Position numbers and translations under genes: made by a program. Positions 7,763 through 15,092 of a DNA stretch of 18,136 nucleotides are shown one piece after another. This DNA comes from an uncultured Eubacterium sp. (GTDB lineage: Bacteria; Bacillota; Clostridia; Lachnospirales; Lachnospiraceae). The notes under the pieces are model-generated. The model saw nothing but the letters and a program-made list of their open reading frames with translations. It had not been told where the DNA came from and searched no databases. How positions within the stretch are numbered: position 1 is the first letter of the stretch; every line of letters starts with the position of its first letter. The stretch spans positions 1 through 18,136 of the forward strand of contig CAKREC010000039.1 of NCBI GenBank assembly GCA_934316925.1, given 5' to 3'.

Positions 7763-8542
7763 ATGGGAACAGAAAAAGATACCGTATTAAATATAAAAAA
7801 TGTGTCTGTCGTATTTGATGGGTTTCAGGCGCTGACGAATGTGAATGTAAAAGTACAGAGAAACCAGATCCATTTTTTCATTGGGCCAAATGGTGCAGGA
7901 AAAACGACGTTGCTTGACATTATCTGTGCCAAAACAAAACCGACGGAAGGAAATGTGACTTTTTTTCCGGAACGAGGTGGAAAAATTCGACTGACAGGGA
8001 TGAAAGAGTACAAGATTGTAAATGAAGGTGTTGTCCGTAAGTTTCAGGTACCATCGGTATTTGTCAATCTGACGGTGTTTGAAAATATGGAATTGTCCCT
8101 TCGTGGCAATAAAAAAGTTCTCTCCAGTATTTTTCACAGAGTTTCCAAAGAGGAAAAAGAATTGATCGATCAAACACTTGAAAAAGTGGGATTGCGGGAT
8201 CGAAAAGATGTGCTTGCAGGCTCTCTGGCACATGGTGAGAAACAGTGGCTGGAGATTGCGATGCAGTTTGTCCAGAAACCGGAGATCATTATGTTAGATG
8301 AGCCGGCAGCAGGAATGGGTAAGCCGGAAACCTTTAAAACCGGTGAGATTTTAAAGGAATTAAAAAAAGAATGCACGATCATCGTGGTAGAACATGACAT
8401 GGATTTTGTAAAGCAGATTGCCGATTGTGTAACCGTGCTTCATGAAGGAAAGGTTCTCATGGAGGGCGATATTCATGATGTTCTTGCAGATAAGACGGTA
8501 CAGGCCGTGTACCTGGGAAGGGGCGGTGAAAAGAATGCTTAA
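7763..8542 (+). CDS. urtD: Urea ABC transporter ATP-binding protein UrtD
   Basis: This 259-residue ABC ATPase, paired with UrtE, powers urea import. Walker A is GPNGAGKTT (41-49), Walker B is IIMLDE (175-180), and the switch histidine is His211 in VVEHD. The signature is LAHGEKQW (155-162) instead of LSGGQ. This matches the LSHGQKQW form characteristic of UrtD and separates it from LivG. GGAGG lies eight bases before the ATG. Its last eight bases overlap the start of urtE, indicating coupled translation of the two ATPases. Confidence 0.94.
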   Translation: MGTEKDTVLNIKNVSVVFDGFQALTNVNVKVQRNQIHFFIGPNGAGKTTLLDIICAKTKPTEGNVTFFPERGGKIRLTGMKEYKIVNEGVVRKFQVPSVFVNLTVFENMELSLRGNKKVLSSIFHRVSKEEKELIDQTLEKVGLRDRKDVLAGSLAHGEKQWLEIAMQFVQKPEIIMLDEPAAGMGKPETFKTGEILKELKKECTIIVVEHDMDFVKQIADCVTVLHEGKVLMEGDIHDVLADKTVQAVYLGRGGEKNA

Positions 8543-9227
8543 GATTCAGAATTTAGACACCTGTTATGGCGAGAGCCGTGTGATCCATAACCTTTCTATG
8601 GAGGCAAAAAAAGGAGAAATCACATGTCTGATCGGACGGAATGGTGTTGGAAAAAGCACGACACTAAAAAGCATTATGGGGCTGGTAAAGACACCGACTG
8701 GCAAAATCCTGCTGGAAGACAAAGACATCATTAAGATGAAAACCTACGACCGGGTAAAACTCGGAATTGGATATGTACCGCAGGGACGTGACATTTTTCC
8801 ACAGATGACAGTTCAGGAGAATATAGAACTGGGTTTGCAGGCAGCAGGCGGGAAGGGAAGCGTGCCGGACTATATTTATGATCTGTTTCCGATTCTGCCC
8901 CAATTTGCTAAAAGAAAAGGCGGCGATCTTTCGGGAGGACAGCAACAGCAGCTGGCAATTGCCCGTGCGCTTGTTGCAAATCCGAAAATACTGATCCTGG
9001 ATGAGCCGACAGAAGGAATCCAGCCGTCCATCATTCAGGACATTGGAAAAGCAATCCGTCGGGTAAACAAAGAGCTGGGAATCACAGTCCTGATCGTTGA
9101 ACAATATCTTGACTTTGTACTGGGGATTTCCGATTCTCTTTATGTTATGGAAAAAGGAAATATTGTATTGCAGGGTAAAACGGCACAGATGGATCCGAAA
9201 GAAGTTCAGAAAATGATGACGGATTAG
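8535..9227 (+). CDS. urtE: Urea ABC transporter ATP-binding protein UrtE
   Basis: This 230-residue ABC ATPase of the LivF class is the partner of UrtD. Walker A is GRNGVGKST (34-42), the signature is LSGGQ (132-136), and Walker B is ILILDE (152-157), followed by the UrtE hallmark DEPTEGIQPSII. The position of the switch histidine holds Gln190 (VEQY), as is usual in LivF/UrtE. An in-frame ATG at 8442 would add 31 residues unlike the family; the start at 8535 gives the expected MLKIQNLD and an eight-base overlap with urtD, with a GGGGCGG site upstream. It is the last gene of the operon, before the terminator at 9254-9320. Confidence 0.95.
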   Translation: MLKIQNLDTCYGESRVIHNLSMEAKKGEITCLIGRNGVGKSTTLKSIMGLVKTPTGKILLEDKDIIKMKTYDRVKLGIGYVPQGRDIFPQMTVQENIELGLQAAGGKGSVPDYIYDLFPILPQFAKRKGGDLSGGQQQQLAIARALVANPKILILDEPTEGIQPSIIQDIGKAIRRVNKELGITVLIVEQYLDFVLGISDSLYVMEKGNIVLQGKTAQMDPKEVQKMMTD

Positions 9228-9253
9228 TGATAGATACATGAAAATCTGTTTTT

Positions 9254-9320
9254 AAAAAGAGGTAGTCATATTCATGCTTGAGGGATTTTCCTCAGATATG
9301 AAAATGACTGCCTCTTTTTT
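9254..9320. terminator. Bidirectional intrinsic terminator between urtE and the convergent minus-strand operon
   Basis: AAAAAGAGGTAGTCAT (9254-9269) pairs with ATGACTGCCTCTTTTTT (9304-9320) with one wobble, giving a long stem with a T-run on each strand. A second short stem, TGAGG/CCTCA (9279-9283 with 9290-9294), sits inside the loop. It can stop urt transcripts on the plus strand and the chloride transporter operon on the minus strand. Confidence 0.88.
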
Positions 9321-9353
9321 AGACTTTTATCATACTCTGGTTATATGCGCCAC

Positions 9354-9683
9354 TCAATAGCATTTTTTGCAGGGACGTAATCCCCTTGCTTTGGCAGATT
9401 TGAGTGTGGATTTGTAATAAGTTCCTCTGCCGCATGCGCGGGCATGATAACATTCACCGGTTTCGGTTACATATACGGTCACTGATTTGGTTGTTTTCTT
9501 TTTGGATTTCTTTTTTGTAGACTTCTTTTTCTTGGCTTTTTTCTTAGTCTTTGCATCAACTTGCACGATTTTCTGGATTGAGACCGAATTTGTCGTACTG
9601 ACTGGTTGCACCTGGACTGGTGCCATGATGCTGAGCATCAGCATCAGACAAAGGGATACAATACTGCTTTTTAATCGTTTCAT
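9354..9683 (-). CDS. Small secreted lysine-rich protein with a C-terminal Cys/His putative metal-binding motif
   Basis: This 109-residue protein has a basic, hydrophobic N-terminal signal peptide (about 1-29), a very lysine-rich linker (45-67, mostly Lys with Ser, Thr and Ala), and a C-terminal module from about residue 69. The module has the pattern YVTETGECYH, then Cys84, then RPCKKC (Cys78, His80, Cys84, Cys105, Cys108). The same layout (VYxTxTGxxYH...C...PCxxC) occurs as a small C-terminal domain on secreted nucleases and hydrolases of Firmicutes, and probably binds zinc. Its function is not known to me. The start (RBS AAGGAGG, inside the end of clc) overlaps the clc stop as ATGA, so translation is coupled to the chloride transporter upstream. 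The lysine tract may bind DNA, wall polymers or membranes; this is inference. Confidence 0.75.
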   Translation of the reverse strand: MKRLKSSIVSLCLMLMLSIMAPVQVQPVSTTNSVSIQKIVQVDAKTKKKAKKKKSTKKKSKKKTTKSVTVYVTETGECYHARACGRGTYYKSTLKSAKARGLRPCKKCY

Positions 9684-11041
9684 AAAGAACGCCTCCTTGT
9701 AATATGTAACGCCCCCTCACTTATGTTCGGCGGCAAGTCGTCGGAACTTCCCACATCCTGCTTTTTCCCAACCATATTATTGAGAAGAGAAGTGTAAATT
9801 GGTTCACTTCCCAGCAGGTTTGCTACAACATAAGAAATAATGCTTACGAGCACCAGATCGATCAGGCGGTGCATGCTGCCGGTCATCTCTGCGATGAGGA
9901 CAATGCCTGTGAGTGGGGCACGTACGATTGAGGCGAAAAGTCCGGCCATCGATAAAATAATGAACTGGTACCAGATGGTTTCATCCAAGGCAAAGAAATG
10001 CAGTGCAATATCACCAAAGATGGCACCGATATAGGAACCCAGGATCAGCAGTGGGAAAAAAATACCACCTGGCACACCTGAGCCAAAGGAAAATGCGGAA
10101 AATAAAAACTTCACAATGAGCAGGACAAATAACATCATAAATGTTGGGCGGCTGCTTTCTAGCAGCGATACCATAGTGTGTCCGCCGGCAAGTACCTGTG
10201 GCAGGATCAGACCTAAAATTCCGGCAAGTACAAAAACAAGTGCAGTTTTAACCTCTTTTGGAACTTTAGGACATTTGGAAAACAGCGCCTGTACTTTCAA
10301 CATCACGACATTATAACCGGCTCCGGCAAGCCCCAGAATAACTCCCAGCAGTACCAACAGCCAATAGTAAGGTAGCGGAAGTGTGGCTGTCGGGTAGGAA
10401 AAAATAGCTGCTTGTCCAAAAAATATCTTGGAAACAAAATCGGCACACACTGTCGACACCAGACCGGCAGCTAACAGAGTACCATCAACAGCATGGTAGA
10501 TTTCTTCCACAACAAACAACATGCCGGCAAGAGGGGCGTTAAACGCTGCGGCGAGTCCCGCTCCGGCGCCACAACAAAGAAGCTTGAGTTCCTGTGATTT
10601 ATTCACATGTTTTACCTTGGCAACGCCTTTTGCTGCCATTGCGCCAAGTTGTATCGAAGGACCTTCGCGTCCCAGAGACAGTCCGGAGAAAATACTGAGC
10701 GTACCGCCAGTAAATTTGGCAAGAAGAACACGCCAGTATACCGGATCCATCAATCCTTTGTATTCGCCACATACTTGCGGAATACCGGATCCACTGGCCA
10801 TTGGCTCCCACTTGGTGATCTTCGTTACGATCACGCCTAATATGATAAGAATCACAAACCAGAGCGCCGTTTTCCAGGGGTTCCCCTGAATCACAGAAAG
10901 AATCTGATAAAGATACTTTTCTGCATACGTCAGGCAAAAACGGTAGAGCACGGCAGTAAGTCCGGCAATAATTCCTACCAGAGCACCTTCTAATATGAGT
11001 GAAAGGTGTTGCTTCGCTTTCGTAGAATCAAATTTTTTCAC
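9680..11041 (-). CDS. CLC-family chloride channel / H+/Cl- antiporter
   Basis: This 453-residue membrane protein of the CLC family moves chloride across the cytoplasmic membrane. The ion-pathway motifs are GSGIP (84-88), GREGP with gating Glu126, and GSGVPGGIFFPLL further on. A Glu pair at 179-180 follows AAAFNAPLAG; the second matches the internal proton glutamate of E. coli ClcA, and a tyrosine near the C-terminus (PIYTSLL) matches its pore tyrosine. These features point to a proton-coupled exchanger rather than a passive channel, and away from the fluoride-type CLC. No CBS domains follow. It starts with GTG at 11041; the nearby ATG is out of frame and stops soon. A strong promoter lies about 35 bases upstream, and the small secreted gene overlaps its stop. 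Confidence 0.93.
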   Translation of the reverse strand: MKKFDSTKAKQHLSLILEGALVGIIAGLTAVLYRFCLTYAEKYLYQILSVIQGNPWKTALWFVILIILGVIVTKITKWEPMASGSGIPQVCGEYKGLMDPVYWRVLLAKFTGGTLSIFSGLSLGREGPSIQLGAMAAKGVAKVKHVNKSQELKLLCCGAGAGLAAAFNAPLAGMLFVVEEIYHAVDGTLLAAGLVSTVCADFVSKIFFGQAAIFSYPTATLPLPYYWLLVLLGVILGLAGAGYNVVMLKVQALFSKCPKVPKEVKTALVFVLAGILGLILPQVLAGGHTMVSLLESSRPTFMMLFVLLIVKFLFSAFSFGSGVPGGIFFPLLILGSYIGAIFGDIALHFFALDETIWYQFIILSMAGLFASIVRAPLTGIVLIAEMTGSMHRLIDLVLVSIISYVVANLLGSEPIYTSLLNNMVGKKQDVGSSDDLPPNISEGALHITRRRSL

Positions 11042-11076
11042 AATACATCCAACTTTCTTTTTGTTCTTATAGACCT

Positions 11077-11105
11077 ATTATAAGGGACATTCTGGTCGTC
11101 GTCAA
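11077..11105 (-). promoter_or_regulatory. Promoter for the clc operon
   Basis: Read on the minus strand, TTGACG (11105-11100) and TATAAT (11082-11077) are separated by exactly 17 bases. The -10 is a perfect match and the -35 differs at one position. Transcription would start near 11070, about 30 bases before the GTG start. Confidence 0.85.
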
Positions 11106-11121
11106 ACGCTGCATGAGTTTT

Positions 11122-11166
11122 TAATTCATACATTTCATATATTTCCTATTGACACGATATGAATTA
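11122..11166. promoter_or_regulatory. Long-spaced inverted repeat around the cysK -35 (operator candidate)
   Basis: TAATTCATA (11122-11130) and TATGAATTA (11158-11166) are exact inverted copies, 36 bases centre to centre. The right arm lies in the spacer of the cysK promoter and the left arm lies upstream of the -35. A further AATTCATA occurs at 11193-11200 in the leader. The arrangement would suit a sulfur-responsive regulator, although the A+T-rich context raises the chance of coincidence. Confidence 0.4.
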
Positions 11167-11177
11167 TATAGTATAGT
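11149..11177 (+). promoter_or_regulatory. Promoter for the sulfate assimilation operon
   Basis: TTGACA (11149-11154, perfect) and TATAGT (11172-11177, five of six) are separated by 17 bases and preceded by an A+T-rich stretch. Transcription would begin near 11184, leaving a leader of about 47 bases before cysK, which is too short for a T-box or SAM riboswitch. Confidence 0.85.
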
Positions 11178-11230
11178 ACAACTTGTCGAAACAATTCATA
11201 GAAAATAAACTAGAAAAAAGAGGTGTAGGC

Positions 11231-12163
11231 ATGGCAAAGATAGCAAAGAGATTAACAGATTTAATTGGAAACACACCATTGCTGGAGTTGACAAACTACA
11301 ATGAAAGTAAAAAACTGCAGGGAAAAGTGATCGCAAAGCTTGAGTATTTCAACCCGCTGGGAAGTGTAAAGGATCGTGTGGCAGCAGCCATGATCGAGCA
11401 GGGGATCAAAGAGGGAAAGATCAATAAGGACACCGTTATTATTGAGCCGACCAGTGGCAATACCGGAATTGGTTTATCTTTTGTAGCAGCAACGAAGGGG
11501 CTGCATCTTATTCTGACAATGCCGGACACCATGAGTATTGAAAGAAGAAAAATTGTAGCAGCTTTTGGAACAGAGATCGTTCTAACTCCGGGTCGTGAGG
11601 GAATGAAAGGTGCGATTGAGAAAGCGAAAGAATTAAAAGAACAGTATGGAAATGCTTTTATTCCACAGCAGTTTGAAAATTCTGCGAATCCTGCGATCCA
11701 TGAGGCGACAACTGCTGAGGAGATCTGGCGTGATACGGATGGCACAGTTGACATTTTTGTATCCGCAGTTGGTACCGGTGGAACGGTTACAGGAACGGCA
11801 AGGGGATTGAAAGCACATAATAAAGATGTCAAGATCATAGCTGTGGAACCGGCGGATTCGCCGGTGTTGGCTGGAGGAAAGCCTGGTCCACATAAGATTC
11901 AGGGTATCGGAGCCGGATTCGTGCCGGATGTACTGGATCTTTCACTGGTCGATGAGATCATTGGAGTAGAGAATGACGATGCGTTCAATACATCTCGTGC
12001 GGTAGCAGCAAAGGATGGACTGCTGGTAGGTATTTCATCGGGAGCAGCATTACACGCCGCTACACAGCTGGCACAGCGGCCAGAGAATAAGGGCAAGAAC
12101 ATTGTTGTATTGTTACCGGATACCGGAGAGCGTTACTTGTCCACATCCTTATTTGACATTTAA
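11231..12163 (+). CDS. cysK: Cysteine synthase (O-acetylserine sulfhydrylase)
   Basis: This 310-residue PLP enzyme joins sulfide and O-acetylserine to give cysteine. Lys47 in NPLGSVKDR is the PLP lysine. The substrate loop is TSGNTG, the phosphate loop is GTGGTVTG, and the C-terminus [10 protein letters not shown] is standard for CysK. An in-frame TTG at 11183 would add 16 residues and would start at the transcription start itself, so I use the ATG at 11231, preceded by AGAGGTG. It heads the sulfate operon, with aprA-like following after 12 bases; the context supports CysK over cystathionine beta-synthase-like relatives. Confidence 0.94.
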   Translation: MAKIAKRLTDLIGNTPLLELTNYNESKKLQGKVIAKLEYFNPLGSVKDRVAAAMIEQGIKEGKINKDTVIIEPTSGNTGIGLSFVAATKGLHLILTMPDTMSIERRKIVAAFGTEIVLTPGREGMKGAIEKAKELKEQYGNAFIPQQFENSANPAIHEATTAEEIWRDTDGTVDIFVSAVGTGGTVTGTARGLKAHNKDVKIIAVEPADSPVLAGGKPGPHKIQGIGAGFVPDVLDLSLVDEIIGVENDDAFNTSRAVAAKDGLLVGISSGAALHAATQLAQRPENKGKNIVVLLPDTGERYLSTSLFDI

Positions 12164-12175
12164 CGAGGTGATGAC

Positions 12176-13879
12176 ATGACCATATCCCGCAAGGAAATTT
12201 TACATACTGATATTTTGATCATTGGTGGTGGAACCGCCGGCTGTTATGCCGCACTGACCATTGCTGAGAATTCTTCACATTCTGTTATCATCGCGGAAAA
12301 GGCAAATATCAAAAGAAGCGGATGTCTGGCAGCCGGGGTGAATGCGATCAACGCATACATCGTAGAGGGAAGAAAGCCGGAAGATTACGTTGATTATGCC
12401 AATAAAGATGCGGATGGCATCGTGCGAGAGGATCTGCTGCTTTCCATGTCACAGGGATTAAATCGTGTGACCGAGAAGATGGAAAGCCTCGGGCTTGTCA
12501 TTCTGAAAGATAAAGATGGCAAATATGTTGCCAGAGGAAATCGAAATATCAAGATCAATGGAGAGAACATTAAACCAATTCTGGCACATGCAGTAGAACA
12601 GTGTGAGAATGTGACGGTTTTGAATCATATCAACATTACCGATTATATTGTGAAAGATGGCAGGATCTTAGGAGCATTTGGCTTCTCGATTGAAGATGGA
12701 ACCGCATATGAGATACGAAGCAAAAAAGTATTGTGCGCGACCGGAGGAGCGGCAGGTTTGTACCGGCCGAACAATCCGGGATTTTCCAGACATAAAATGT
12801 GGTATCCGCCATTCAATACCGGAGCGGGTTATGCGATGGGAATTGAGGCAGGCGCGGAAATGACGACATTCGAGATGCGGTTTATTGCACTGCGCTGTAA
12901 AGACACGATTGCTCCAACGGGAACGATCGCGCAGGGTGTTGGTGCCAAACAGGTCAATGCCAAAGGTGATGTTTACGAAGACCGCTACGGAATCACCACT
13001 TCACAACGTGTCTATGGAACTGTGAATGAGAATATAGAAGGTCGCGGACCTTGTTATCTGCAGACAGAGGGAATTTCGAAAGAACAGGAACAATCGCTGC
13101 TGAAAGCCTATCTCAACATGGCACCGAGCCAGACTTTGAAATGGATTGAGGCCGGCAAGGGACCATCCGAACAGAATGTAGAGATTGAAGGAACAGAACC
13201 TTATATTGTTGGCGGTCATACGGCAAGTGGGTACTGGGTTGATAACAATCGCGAGACAACGATCCACGGTTTGTATGCTGCCGGAGATGTAGCGGGTGGA
13301 TGTCCACAGAAATATGTAACCGGCGCTATGGTAGAGGGCGAGATTGCTGCTCTTCACATGATCCGGGAACTGGAAAAGGACTTGGGAAAAGAAAACGCTT
13401 CACCGGAAGAAGAACAGTTGTTAGACGAAAAGATTGAGCAGTATAATCAGTTTCTTCAAAAGAAAACAACCTGTCGTTTTACGATTCAGGAACTGGAGGA
13501 GGCAATGCAGAAGGTGATGGATTCCTATGCAGGAGGAATCGGGACAAACTATCAGTTCAACGAAAAACAGTTGAACCTGGCGGAAGAAAAGATCAAACAG
13601 CTGCAGATACTATTGCCTCAGTTGTACGCCGAAGACTGGCACGAGCTGATGTTTGTATATGAACTGAGAGAACGGTTGACCGTGTGCCTTTCTGTGATTG
13701 CTCATCTGCGTGAACGAAAAGAAACAAGATGGCACAGTTTTGCTGAAAATCTGGATTATCCGCAAAAAGATGATCATTGGATGCAATATGTAAATTCAGT
13801 AAAAAAAGATGGAGAGATCCACATGATACATCGACCATTGGTCGGAAGGGAGGAGACCTATGAGCATAGCCATTCATAA
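12176..13879 (+). CDS. aprA: Adenylylsulfate reductase flavoprotein subunit, AprA-like
   Basis: This 567-residue FAD protein is the predicted catalytic subunit that reduces APS to sulfite and AMP. The N-terminal dinucleotide motif GGGTAGCYAA is at 17-26. Residues matching the known AprA active site are visible: Asn59 in NAINAY, Arg235 in FEMRF and His348 in GGHTASGYW. Trp209 in MWYPPFNTG lies on the cofactor side. The FAD C-terminal motif GLYAAGDVAGG is intact. It is shorter than the roughly 650-residue AprA of sulfate-respiring bacteria. The operon (cysDN upstream in the pathway, cysK and metY downstream) indicates an assimilatory role. The ferredoxin gene overlaps its end by 20 bases. A fumarate reductase-type enzyme is the alternative, but the context makes APS reductase much more likely. 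Confidence 0.88.
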   Translation: MTISRKEILHTDILIIGGGTAGCYAALTIAENSSHSVIIAEKANIKRSGCLAAGVNAINAYIVEGRKPEDYVDYANKDADGIVREDLLLSMSQGLNRVTEKMESLGLVILKDKDGKYVARGNRNIKINGENIKPILAHAVEQCENVTVLNHINITDYIVKDGRILGAFGFSIEDGTAYEIRSKKVLCATGGAAGLYRPNNPGFSRHKMWYPPFNTGAGYAMGIEAGAEMTTFEMRFIALRCKDTIAPTGTIAQGVGAKQVNAKGDVYEDRYGITTSQRVYGTVNENIEGRGPCYLQTEGISKEQEQSLLKAYLNMAPSQTLKWIEAGKGPSEQNVEIEGTEPYIVGGHTASGYWVDNNRETTIHGLYAAGDVAGGCPQKYVTGAMVEGEIAALHMIRELEKDLGKENASPEEEQLLDEKIEQYNQFLQKKTTCRFTIQELEEAMQKVMDSYAGGIGTNYQFNEKQLNLAEEKIKQLQILLPQLYAEDWHELMFVYELRERLTVCLSVIAHLRERKETRWHSFAENLDYPQKDDHWMQYVNSVKKDGEIHMIHRPLVGREETYEHSHS

Positions 13880-14174
13880 AGATAAATGTAAAGGATGCGG
13901 AGCTTGCAGACAGGTCTGTCCCGGAAGTCTGATCGCGATCGGGGAAGATCACAAGGCATACATGAAGTACCCAAAAGATTGTTGGGGGTGTGCATCCTGT
14001 CTGAAAGAATGTCACTTCGATGCGATCTCGTTCTATCTCGGAGCAGATATGGGCGGCATGGGCAGTGAGATGAGTGTTACCACAGAGGGAGATTTCCTTC
14101 ATTGGGACATCAAAAAATGGGATGGCACGAAACAGCGGATCACCATTGATAAAAAGGAATCAAATAAATACTAG
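13860..14174 (+). CDS. aprB: Two-cluster [4Fe-4S] ferredoxin subunit, AprB-like
   Basis: This 104-residue iron-sulfur protein is the predicted electron donor to the AprA-like subunit. Two clusters are visible: Cys10, 13, 16 and 20 ([12 protein letters not shown]) and Cys41, 44, 47 and 51 ([11 protein letters not shown]). AprB of sulfate reducers is usually around 150 residues, with a tail that wraps around AprA; here the part after the second cluster is only about 50 residues. The start overlaps aprA by 20 bases with a GGAGG site before the ATG, which indicates a tightly coupled heterodimer. The external electron donor is not identifiable. Confidence 0.88.
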   Translation: MSIAIHKDKCKGCGACRQVCPGSLIAIGEDHKAYMKYPKDCWGCASCLKECHFDAISFYLGADMGGMGSEMSVTTEGDFLHWDIKKWDGTKQRITIDKKESNKY

Positions 14175-14191
14175 ACACTAGGAGGACTGTT

Positions 14192-15091
14192 ATGAGCGAA
14201 TTATCACATCTTGATGCATTAGAAGCAGAAGCGATTTATATTATACGAGAAGTGGCAGCAGAGTGCGAGAAGCCAGTAATGCTTTACTCGATCGGAAAGG
14301 ATAGTTCCGTTATGCTTCATCTTGCAATGAAAGCATTTTATCCGGAAAAACCACCATTTCCGTTTTTGCATGTAAACACCACATGGAAATTTAAGGAAAT
14401 GATCGAGTTCCGGGACAAGACAGCAGAAAAGCTTGGAATTGAGATGTTGGAATACATCAATGAAGAAGGCGTGAAAAATGGAATCAATCCATTTGACCAT
14501 GGTTCTGCGTATACCGACATTATGAAGACACAGGCGTTGAAACAGGCACTGAATAAATATGGATTTACAGCAGCATTTGGCGGTGGACGTCGCGACGAAG
14601 AAAAATCCCGTGCCAAAGAGAGAATTTTCTCATTCCGAAATGAGAATCATGCCTGGGATCCGAAAAACCAGAGACCGGAGATGTGGAAACTTTACAATTC
14701 CACGATCCACAAAAATGAGAGTATTCGTGTTTTCCCAATTTCAAATTGGACAGAAACGGATATCTGGCAGTATATCAAACGTGAAAACATTGACATCGTT
14801 CCACTTTATTTCGCAAAAGAGCGTCCGGTTGTATATCGCGATGGAAATATCATCATGGTAGATGACGACCGTATGAGACTTCTTCCGGGCGAAAAAATAG
14901 AGAATAAGAGTGTTCGATTCCGTACATTGGGATGCTATCCACTGACAGGAGGATGTGAGTCGACAGCAACTACATTGGATGAGATCATAGATGAAACATT
15001 GAGTGCAGTTTCCTCCGAGCGTACGACCCGCGTGATCGATAATGAGGCAGCAGGAAGTATGGAGAGAAGAAAGAGAGAGGGGTACTTCTAA
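14192..15091 (+). CDS. cysD: Sulfate adenylyltransferase small subunit CysD
   Basis: This 299-residue N-type ATP pyrophosphatase makes APS from ATP and sulfate, driven by GTP hydrolysis in CysN. The PP-loop SIGKDS is at 33-38, followed by [16 protein letters not shown], the GCYPLTGG segment, and the CysD-type end [16 protein letters not shown]. Length is normal for the family. AGGAGG lies before the ATG. CysN starts one base after its stop, consistent with a heteromeric enzyme. Confidence 0.95.
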   Translation: MSELSHLDALEAEAIYIIREVAAECEKPVMLYSIGKDSSVMLHLAMKAFYPEKPPFPFLHVNTTWKFKEMIEFRDKTAEKLGIEMLEYINEEGVKNGINPFDHGSAYTDIMKTQALKQALNKYGFTAAFGGGRRDEEKSRAKERIFSFRNENHAWDPKNQRPEMWKLYNSTIHKNESIRVFPISNWTETDIWQYIKRENIDIVPLYFAKERPVVYRDGNIIMVDDDRMRLLPGEKIENKSVRFRTLGCYPLTGGCESTATTLDEIIDETLSAVSSERTTRVIDNEAAGSMERRKREGYF

Positions 15092-15092
15092 G

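Noticed and set aside
10599..10937. Open frame overlapping clc in another minus-strand frame
   Set aside because: It lies wholly inside the conserved CLC core and resembles no known protein.
11184..11230. T-box or SAM riboswitch upstream of cysK
   Set aside because: The predicted leader is only about 47 bases and has no T-box sequence or terminator.
12176..14174. Evidence that the organism respires sulfate
   Set aside because: The genes sit in a cysteine/homocysteine biosynthetic operon, both subunits are short, and there are no qmo, dsr or sat genes in view.
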